This document shows, piece after piece, positions 1-6,700 of a stretch of 31,003 nucleotides of DNA. Numbering within the stretch: position 1 is the first letter of the stretch; the number at the start of each line of letters is the position of its first letter. Both the position numbers and the translations under genes were made by a program. Source of the DNA: Streptomyces sp. NRRL WC-3605 (GTDB lineage: Bacteria > Actinomycetota > Actinomycetes > Streptomycetales > Streptomycetaceae); the NCBI RefSeq assembly GCF_001509795.1, contig NZ_LLZN01000082.1, forward strand, positions 1 through 31,003, read 5' to 3'. The notes beneath the pieces were generated by a model. It made no database searches. It saw only the letters and a program-made list of their open reading frames with translations, and was not told where the DNA came from.

Positions 1-89
1 GTCGGCGGGTGTGGGGGGAGCCGACGGGTGCGGGGACGGGAGCGGGTCAAGGTGTGCCGTGCCGAGCCGGGCGGTGTGCAGCAAGGTAG

Positions 90-108
90 AGGATCGTTGA
101 ACGATCCT
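90..108. promoter_or_regulatory. Perfect palindrome, probable operator of the adjacent GntR-family regulator
   Basis: AGGATCGTTGAACGATCCT has 9-bp perfect arms around a central G. Its core TCGTTGAACGA fits the TNGTNNNACNA pattern known for FadR/FCD-subfamily GntR operators. It ends 48 bp before the regulator start at 157, so autoregulation is the simplest reading. It could equally control a divergent gene to the left of the window. The palindrome is seen directly; its role is inferred. Confidence 0.6.
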
Positions 109-156
109 TCAATACCCCTGTTGTTCCGTTCCCCTGACTGCGGTTGAATTCCGGGC

Positions 157-861
157 ATGGCAGAGCAGCTGGGCGGACTGGCCGACGACCGTGCCCTCCT
201 GGGGCGGACGAGCACGGCGGAGCGGGTCTCGGACATTCTCAGAAGCCGTATCTCCGAGGGCTTCTTCCCGCCCGGGACCCGGCTGTCGGAGGACAGCATC
301 GGCGGGGCCCTCGGTGTGTCCCGCAACACACTCCGCGAGGCGTTCCGCCTGCTCACCCATGAACGGCTCCTCGTGCACGAGTTGAACCGGGGGGTGTTCG
401 TCCGGGTCCTCACCGTGGAGGACGTGGAGGACATCTACCGCACCCGGCGCCTGGTCGAGTGCGCGGTCGTCCGCGGTCTCGGCGAGCCGCCGTACCCCCT
501 GGAGGGGCCCGCCGAAGCCGTCGCCGAAGGGCAGCGCGCCGTACGCGAAGGTGACTGGAAAGCGCTGGGGACCGCCAACATCCACTTCCACCGCGCACTG
601 GTGGCGCTGGCCGGCAGCGAACGCACCGACGAGCTGATGCGCAGCGTCTTCGCCGAGCTGCGGCTCGCCTTCCACGTCGCCGACGATCCCCGACGCCTGC
701 ACGAGCCCTACCTCGCCCGCAACCAGGAACTCCTGCGGGCGCTGGAGGCGGGCGACACGGCCGGGGCCGAGCGGATCCTCGCCGTCTACCTCGACGACTC
801 CCTGGAGCGCGTCGTCGAGGTGTACCGGCGCCGGGTGGGCGAGGGAGAGATCGTGCCCTGA
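157..861 (+). CDS. GntR-family transcriptional regulator, FCD (FadR C-terminal-like) subfamily
   Basis: This 234-aa DNA-binding regulator has the standard two-part layout. The N-terminal winged helix spans about residues 20-90, with the family hallmarks TAERVSDILRSRI, PPGTRLSEDSIG and VSRNTLREAFRLL. A helical FCD ligand-binding domain spans about 95-225. In the FCD part, IHFHRAL and the later AFHVAD region supply histidines of the sort that bind metal or a carboxylate effector in this family. The effector is probably a small organic acid, but the sequence does not say which. The ATG at 157 has no convincing Shine-Dalgarno. A palindrome matching a GntR/FadR operator lies at 90-108. The gene stands alone on this side, with a repeat-rich gap of about 200 bp before the next operon, so its target may be itself or a divergent gene off the left edge. 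Family assignment is secure; the regulon is unknown. Confidence 0.9.
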   Translation: MAEQLGGLADDRALLGRTSTAERVSDILRSRISEGFFPPGTRLSEDSIGGALGVSRNTLREAFRLLTHERLLVHELNRGVFVRVLTVEDVEDIYRTRRLVECAVVRGLGEPPYPLEGPAEAVAEGQRAVREGDWKALGTANIHFHRALVALAGSERTDELMRSVFAELRLAFHVADDPRRLHEPYLARNQELLRALEAGDTAGAERILAVYLDDSLERVVEVYRRRVGEGEIVP

Positions 862-909
862 GACGGGGGTCCGGGGCGGACGGCGTGACGCTGGGCCAGT
901 TGGGCCCAA

Positions 910-939
910 GGCGGGGCCAGGAGGGGCCAGGCGGGGCCA
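910..939. repeat. Three tandem 10-bp units, GGCGGGGCCA-like
   Basis: Units at 910-919, 920-929 and 930-939 read GGCGGGGCCA, GGAGGGGCCA and GGCGGGGCCA. They lie in the gap between the GntR gene and the SMC-like operon. The related sequence at 892-907 (TGGGCCAGTTGGGCCCA) makes the block locally palindromic. No function is evident; replication slippage is the plain explanation. Confidence 0.7.
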
Positions 940-966
940 CGTGGAGAGCTGGCGTAGGACTCGGGG

Positions 967-1002
967 AGGGCTCGCGGAAGGGCTCGCGGAGGAGCTCGCG
1001 TC
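967..1002. repeat. 12-bp tandem repeat, two exact copies and one degenerate copy
   Basis: AGGGCTCGCGGA occurs at 967-978 and again at 979-990. A degenerate third copy (GGAGCTCGCGTC) occupies 991-1002. The block sits about 60 bp before the chosen start of the SMC-like operon. It may be a simple-sequence expansion within the promoter region. Confidence 0.7.
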
Positions 1003-1024
1003 CGCCGGAGGCGATCCGTGCCGT

Positions 1025-1055
1025 TTGGATCGATGTCAGACCTAGGACCTAGTCT
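1025..1055 (+). promoter_or_regulatory. Candidate promoter of the SMC-like operon giving a leaderless or near-leaderless transcript
   Basis: A TAGTCT hexamer at 1050-1055 fits the TANNNT -10 pattern of Streptomyces housekeeping promoters. It lies 7 nt before the GTG at 1063. A weak TTGGAT -35-like hexamer is at 1025-1030, with a long 19-bp spacer. No Shine-Dalgarno is visible before 1063, which suits leaderless initiation. The hexamers are visible, but promoter activity is inferred. Confidence 0.35.
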
Positions 1056-1062
1056 GTGCTCC

Positions 1063-2589
1063 GTGACTTCGCCTGCATCGACGGACCGCGTTCCGCCCCA
1101 GCTCAGCGCGGGGCCGCGCCCGGCGCCGGGCCCGGCCGCCGACGAGGGCCTGGCGCGGCGGCTGCGCGCGCTCGCCTGCACCGCGCCGCTGCACGACCTC
1201 GACGCCCGCAAGGCCAATCTGGCCGGCGAGTACTCGGTGTACGGCATGGCCGAGGTGGCGCTCGCCGCCATCGACCTGGTCACGCTCAACATGGACTTCG
1301 ACACGGGCGCCGACCACGACCAGATAGTCGCCCGTCTCATCCCCCGCATCGCCGCCCAGGCCCCTCGGCGCCCCGTCGCCGAGCACGAGCGGGTGGCCCG
1401 CTGGGTCCTGGAGAACCTGATCAACGTCGGCAGTGTCGACCGCGGCTTCCGGGCCGTGTACGGCACGTTCACGCCGGACGGCAGCTATGTCCGCCGGGAC
1501 TACGACTTCAAGCTGATCGAGGAGGTCCCGGGCCCCGGCGGCACCGTGTACCTCCGCACGACCGACGAGGCCGTCAACGTCCTGGTCGGCGCCCTGGACA
1601 CGGACGTCACCAGCGCGCAGATCGCCGCCGAGGTCAAGCTTGAGGTGCTGATCAGCCGTGGCCGCCTCGCGGACGCCCAGCTGGCGGCGGAGCAGGCCAG
1701 GTACCGCACCGTCCAGTACTCCGAGACGCTGCGCCGCGCCCTGGACGCCACCCGCCGCAACGTCCGGGCGGTCGACTGGCTGAACGCCGTCCCGGACATG
1801 ATCGCGGAGGCCCTCGACCACGTCGCCGACCGGTACCGCCACGAGAACGCGATCCTCACCAACATCCGCAAGGCCCGTGACGAGACCGAGGACCCGGAGC
1901 ACAAGCGCCGCGCGGCCGAGCTGGTCGACATCGTCAAGGACTGCATCCGGCGCCACACCCAGCTCCAGTCCCGGCTGCTGGAGGCCGGACCGCTGTTCCG
2001 CGCCGAGCAGGACCGGCAGGCCTTCGCCACCCCCCTGACGACGTCGGGCATCGACCTGTACGGGCATCTCGTCTCGCCCGTCCTGCCACTGCCGCTGGAG
2101 CGGGCCGTCCGGGTCACGGACGCCTTCTTCGCGCACGGCACCGGGCTGCGCACACCGGTGTCGGTGCGGCTCGGCGACCTCGTAGACATCCTGCTCACCC
2201 CGCCCGTGGAGCGGGAGCACCTGGGCGCCGAGATGCCCGAGCCGGACCTCATCGCGACCCCGGACGACAGCCGGTTCAGCGAGGAGCAGCTCGCCGCCGC
2301 CATGGAGCTGCTCGACCTGCCCGCCGACGCGCCCCGCCGGCTGTCCGGCCTGCTGGCCGAGGCGCGCCGACAGGACCCCGAACTGCCGTACCTGGTCGCC
2401 CTGCTGGCCGTGCACGCCGCCAGCCCTCCGGTGGGCACCGCCTACCGGCAGGGCGAGGAGAAGCTGCTGTTCGCCGTGGACGACGGGACGGAGCTGGACG
2501 ACCCCGAGTTCGGCGGCGCCGACCTCATCGTCGGCACGGCACTGCTCGACGCGGCCGGGATGGCCGCCGACCGGACGGAAGCCGCATGA
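1063..2589 (+). CDS. Kleisin-like (MukF/MksF/JetA-like) subunit of an SMC-like complex
   Basis: This 508-aa, largely helical soluble protein has no signal peptide or membrane segment. It opens the operon that encodes a winged-helix protein and a giant SMC-like ATPase. That order, with its size (about 500 aa), is the layout of MukF/MksF and Wadjet JetA kleisins, so I call it the bridging subunit. The identification comes from context rather than a sequence motif I recognise. Seen features are a helical N-terminal region (residues about 30-110), a charged helical middle section with many Arg/Glu (about 200-310), and a C-terminal hydrophobic helical part. An in-frame GTG at 1018 would add 15 residues. 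That stretch uses codons rare in these genes (TTT, CTA, AGT) and contains the candidate -10, so 1063 is preferred. The stop overlaps the start of the small ORF at 2586 (ATGA), implying translational coupling. Confidence 0.65.
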   Translation: MTSPASTDRVPPQLSAGPRPAPGPAADEGLARRLRALACTAPLHDLDARKANLAGEYSVYGMAEVALAAIDLVTLNMDFDTGADHDQIVARLIPRIAAQAPRRPVAEHERVARWVLENLINVGSVDRGFRAVYGTFTPDGSYVRRDYDFKLIEEVPGPGGTVYLRTTDEAVNVLVGALDTDVTSAQIAAEVKLEVLISRGRLADAQLAAEQARYRTVQYSETLRRALDATRRNVRAVDWLNAVPDMIAEALDHVADRYRHENAILTNIRKARDETEDPEHKRRAAELVDIVKDCIRRHTQLQSRLLEAGPLFRAEQDRQAFATPLTTSGIDLYGHLVSPVLPLPLERAVRVTDAFFAHGTGLRTPVSVRLGDLVDILLTPPVEREHLGAEMPEPDLIATPDDSRFSEEQLAAAMELLDLPADAPRRLSGLLAEARRQDPELPYLVALLAVHAASPPVGTAYRQGEEKLLFAVDDGTELDDPEFGGADLIVGTALLDAAGMAADRTEAA

Positions 2590-2813
2590 GCGGCGCCGGA
2601 CGCGTGTCGCATGCCGGTCGTGCCTCGGACGCCTCGCCCGACCGGCACGCCTCGCACGACGTGCGCGCCTCGCACGCCGGGCACCGGACGACTGGGCGCC
2701 ACCAGCACGCGGCGCACTGCATGTCCTCGCACGACCGCGTGACCTCGTACAACCGCATGACCCCGCACCACCGCACGACTTCGCACCACCCCCACAAGGA
2801 GCCCCAACCGTGA
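2586..2813 (+). CDS. Small Ser/His/Arg repeat ORF linking the kleisin-like and MukE-like genes (hypothetical, doubtful)
   Basis: The 75-aa product is built from hexapeptide repeats of the form [A/T]SH-x-x-x (for example ASHDVR, ASHAGH, SSHDRV, TSYNRM). They are encoded by 18-bp tandem DNA repeats in the same frame. The start overlaps the stop of the upstream gene as ATGA, and its own stop overlaps the next start as GTGA at 2810-2813. An open frame with four-base overlaps at both ends is what a translated, coupled gene would look like. The low-complexity sequence could instead be an expanded spacer that happens to stay open, keeping ribosomes moving to the next cistron. The His-rich composition might bind metal, but nothing shows this. 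I recognise no family. Confidence 0.35.
   Translation: MSGAGRVSHAGRASDASPDRHASHDVRASHAGHRTTGRHQHAAHCMSSHDRVTSYNRMTPHHRTTSHHPHKEPQP
2649..2795. repeat. 18-bp tandem repeat array, in frame with the small ORF
   Basis: Units of 18 bp at 2649-2666 and 2667-2684 begin GCCTCGCACG. After degenerate units at 2685-2723, four more follow at 2724-2741, 2742-2759, 2760-2777 and 2778-2795, with a core like CCTCGCACGACCGCATG. Period 18 keeps the reading frame and yields the six-residue protein repeat. Such arrays vary readily in copy number. Confidence 0.75.
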
Positions 2814-3691
2814 CCGAGCACGTCGATCGGAGTGAGCCGGAGGCCGCCGTACCGCAGGCGCCCGCCGCCGTCACCCCCGCCGACGCCGCCGACGCGGCGC
2901 GGCTCGTCTCCTTCGGGCTGCAGCCCAAGCTCCAGCCCGCCCGCGACCAGGAGTACACCGAACTGCTGCGCCGCTACCGCGAGGACCCGTCGTTCGCGCG
3001 GCTCGCCGACGCCGTGGCCACCGGGCTCGGGCTGGTCGTGCTGGAGGTGTCCCCGCGCGCGGGCATGGCCGTCACCGCCGCCGAGGACTCGGTGTTCGCG
3101 GTGCGCATGAGCGACTACGCCCGCCGCACGTCCGCCGACGGCGGCGACCGGTTCCTGCACGGGCTGGCCCATCTCGCCGTCGCCGCGATGGCGTTCCCGC
3201 GCCCCGAGGACCTCGCCGACGACGGCTACATCGGGCGCGTCACCGTCAACGGCGTCGACGCCTTCGTCCGCCAGGCATGCCGCCGCCTCGAAGAACGCGC
3301 CGAGGAGCAGGGCGAGAACACCGACCCCGCCACGGACGCCCCCGGCCTCGAGGCCGCCTGGCGCATCTGGATCAGGCGCAGCGCCGCCGGCGCCACCAAG
3401 GACGCGCGCCGGCTCGCCGGTTCCACCACCGGCATCGTCGGCAAGGCCGTCGCCTTCCTCACCGACTCAGGCTTCCTCCAGCGGACCGGCGACGACCACG
3501 GCGGCACCTACCGCACCACGGCCCGCTACCAGCTCCAGGTCCGTGACATGGCGGGCAGCGCCGCCATGACCGAGCTGCTGGAACTGGGCGTCGTCCCGGT
3601 CACCGACGGCACCCCGACCCTGCTGCCCGCCGAGGACACCGACGCCCTGGATCTGGTGGCCGACGCCGGTCTGCCGTTCCACTCGGCCTGA
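2810..3691 (+). CDS. Winged-helix MukE/MksE/JetB-like subunit of the SMC-like complex
   Basis: This 293-aa cytoplasmic protein lies between the kleisin-like and SMC-like genes, the position taken by MukE, MksE and JetB. After an acidic, Ala/Pro-rich start (residues 1-35), the body reads as helix-rich winged-helix sequence. One example is RFLHGLAHLAVAAMAFPRPED at about 105-125. A second block, VGKAVAFLTDSGFLQRT followed by a turn and YRTTARYQLQVRDMA, resembles a winged helix with its beta-wing. That pattern of 'late helix, GFL, Gly-rich turn, beta strand' is typical of MukE-type wing domains. Start is the GTG at 2810, overlapping the preceding stop by four bases, with AGGAG at 2797-2801. The assignment rests on order, size and fold impression, not on a diagnostic motif. 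MukE-type proteins clamp the kleisin and regulate head engagement. Confidence 0.6.
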   Translation: MTEHVDRSEPEAAVPQAPAAVTPADAADAARLVSFGLQPKLQPARDQEYTELLRRYREDPSFARLADAVATGLGLVVLEVSPRAGMAVTAAEDSVFAVRMSDYARRTSADGGDRFLHGLAHLAVAAMAFPRPEDLADDGYIGRVTVNGVDAFVRQACRRLEERAEEQGENTDPATDAPGLEAAWRIWIRRSAAGATKDARRLAGSTTGIVGKAVAFLTDSGFLQRTGDDHGGTYRTTARYQLQVRDMAGSAAMTELLELGVVPVTDGTPTLLPAEDTDALDLVADAGLPFHSA

Positions 3692-3737
3692 GCGCCACCG
3701 ACCTCCCCCACCTGCCGAAGACTTACGAGAGTCCGCC

Positions 3738-6700
3738 ATGTACGAGCTGTCCCGGGTCCGCCTCTACTCCATCGGACCGGCCGGAGCGCGCTACGCCGAC
3801 ACCGTGCTCGACCTGCGCGGTGTCGGTGAGCCCGTGCCCGATCCCGCGCCGACCCAGGCGGAGTTCTTCGAGGAGGAGCCGGTCGGCCCGCGCCGCCGGC
3901 CCGCCCCCGCGGGCGTGCTCTTCCTGGAGAACGGCGGCGGCAAGTCGGTCCTGCTCAAGCTGATCTTCTCGGTGATGCTGCCCGGCCACCGCAACACGCT
4001 GGGCGGCGCCAGCTCCGGTGTGCTGCGCAAGTTCCTGCTCGCCGACGACTGCGGACACGTCGCCCTGGAGTGGCAGCACACCCTGACCGGCGAGTGCGTG
4101 GTGGTCGGCAAGGTCAGCGAGTGGCGCGGCCGCCAGGTCTCCAACGACCCGCGCAAGTTCGCGGAGGCCTGGTACTCCTTCCGTCCCGGCCCCGGCCTCA
4201 GCCTGGACAACCTCCCCGTGGCCGAGTCCACGGCCGTACGGCCGCCGGTCGAGGGGCAGTCCGGCGCGCAGGGCCGCCGCCGCACCATGAAGGGCTTCCG
4301 GGACGCGCTCACCGAGGCGGGCAAGGCGTACCCGCATCTCGAGGTGCACTGGGAGGACATCCACGACCGCTGGATCGAGCACCTCGGCGACCTGGGCCTG
4401 GACCCCGAACTCTTCCGCTACCAGCGTGAGATGAACGCCGACGAGGGTGAGGCGGCCGGCCTCTTCGCGGTCAAGAAGGACTCCGACTTCACCGACCTGC
4501 TGCTGCGGGCCGTGACCGACACCCGGGACACCGACGGCCTCGCCGACCTGGTCAGCGGGTTCGGCAACAAGCTGGGCCGGCGCGCCGAGCTGATCGCCGA
4601 GCGGGACTTCACCGCCGGGTCCGTCGACCTGCTCGGCCGGATCGTCGATGCCGCGGAGACCCGCGCGCGGGCGCGGGACATCCACGCCGGCGCCGAGCGC
4701 CGCACCCGCGCCCTGGCCCGGCGCCTCACCGCGCGGGGCGCGCAGGAACGCGTCCGCGCGGCCGACCTCGCCCAGCGCGTCACCGCCGCAGCCCATGCCG
4801 TCACCCACGCCGAGGGCGCGCGTGAGCGCAGTGCCCTGATCGCCGCGGAACTCGCCTACCGACACGCCTCGTTGGCGCTCGCCGCCGCTGAGAAGTCCGC
4901 CGCCGCGCAGAAGCGAGAGCTCGCCGACGCCCGCACCCTGCACTCCGCCTGGCAGGCCGCCGAAGCCGTCCTGCGCCACCGCGCCGCCGCCGACCGGGTG
5001 GCGCGTGTGGCCGCCGCCATCCAGGAGGCCGAGCGGGACGCTGCCCCGGCGCTGGCCGCCCGGGCCAAGGCCGCCGTGGATCTCGTCCGAGCCCTGCACG
5101 CGGCCGCCGAGCGCGCCGAGGCCCAGGCCAACGAGGGGGAGGAGCGGTCCGCCGCGCTCCAGGAGGCCGGCGAGTCCGCCCACCGGGACTCCACGGCCGC
5201 CGCCACCGAGGCGCAGCGCGCCCGCAGCGAGGCCGGGCATCTGCGGCAGCGGCTGACCGAGGTCGAGCAGGAGACCGCCGAGGCCGTCCGCGCCGGCTGG
5301 CTCGACGACAGCGCCCCCGACGCCGACCCGGCCCGTGCCGCCCTCGCGGCGAGCGACGCCGAGAAGTCCGCCGTCACCGCCTGGGACTCCGCCCGTGAGG
5401 CCTCCCGGCGAGCCTCGGAGCACGCGCGCGAGGCGGCCTCCGCCGAGTCCCGCGCCGAGCTGACGGCCGCCCGCGCGGCCGACGCCGCCGCGGCGGCGGA
5501 ACGTGCCTACGACGCCGAACGTCGCCTCGCCGAGAGCCTCGCGGCGGAGGAACGGCTGGTCGAACTGCTCGGCCTGGCCGGCGACTCGGGCCGCAGGCGC
5601 GGCTCGGTGCCCGCTCCGCGCACCGGCGATCAGACGGGCGACCAGGCGGTCGCGCGGGCGCGATCCGACGCGGGCGGGGCCGTGGAGGGCGGGGCCGTCG
5701 AGGGGGCGTTCACGCCGGAGGACCTCGACCGGTTCGCCGACGAATTGCGCGAACTGCTCGACGACGCCGTCTCCTCCGCCGAGCGCCAGCTCTTCGACCT
5801 GCGGACGGCCGCCGCCGACGACGCCCGTATCCTCGGCGCGCTCGGTGACGGCGGGCTGCTCCCGCCCGGCCCCGACGTCCTCGCCACCGTGGAGTTCCTC
5901 GGCGAGCAGGGCATCCCCGCGCTGCCGGGCTGGCGTTACCTCGCCCAGGCCGTCGACCCCACCGATCATGCGCGCGTGCTCGCCGCCCGACCCGAGCTCG
6001 TCGACGGCGTGATCATCACCGACCCCGGCACGCACGCCCGGGCCCGCGAGGCGCTGGCCGACGCGGCGCTCCTGCCCCGCTCCACCGTCGCCGTCGGCAC
6101 GGCGGCGGCCCTGCTCGCCCCTACCCCGGCCGGCGACGCGTCGGACACGGACGTCTTCCTCGTGCCGCCGAACCCCGCCATGCACGACGAGCACGCCGCC
6201 GACGAGGAACGGCAGGCGCTGCGGGCCCGGGCCACCGAGCGGGACGAGGAGATCCGCGGCCTCGCCGCACGCCTCGGCAAGGACCGGGAGCTGGCGGCAC
6301 GCCTGGCCTCCTGGCGCACGGGCTGCCCGGCCGGACGACTGGTCGAGCTGGCCCAGGCCGCCCATGACGCGCGTGCGTTCGCCGAGGAGTCCGAGGCGGA
6401 GCTCGCCGAGGCGCGGACCGTACGCGCCGAGGCCGACGAGACCGCGGCCGAGGCCGCGGCGGTCCGCGACGAACGGCAGGAGGCCGCGCAGAAGGCGCGG
6501 CGCGCCGCCGACGCCCTCGCCGGACTCGCCTTCCGCCTGCGCGAGCGGGCCGGCTGGCAGGTCAGACTGCGGGAACTCGCAGACGAGGCCGCGGAGTCCG
6601 AGGCCCGCGCCCAGTCCTGTCTGGAACGCGCCCGCGCCGCAGACGAGGACCGCCGCGCCGCCCAGCGCGCGGCCGACGACGCGCGCCGCACCGCACGGGC

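Noticed and set aside
1..89. Possible end or start of a gene at the left edge
   Set aside because: G-rich sequence with no start, stop context or motif that supports a coding call in either direction.
2649..2795. CRISPR-like array
   Set aside because: Units are contiguous 18-bp tandem copies without spacers and keep a reading frame; no cas genes nearby.
1042..2958. 638-aa minus-strand frame covering the kleisin-like gene and the small repeat ORF
   Set aside because: Translation is low-complexity and spans a region with clear plus-strand coding bias and coupled starts.
3723..6365. 880-aa open frame on the minus strand opposite the SMC-like ATPase gene
   Set aside because: Antisense shadow of a high-GC coiled-coil gene: Gly/Val/Leu-rich translation, no ribosome binding site, and the plus strand carries Walker A in this stretch.
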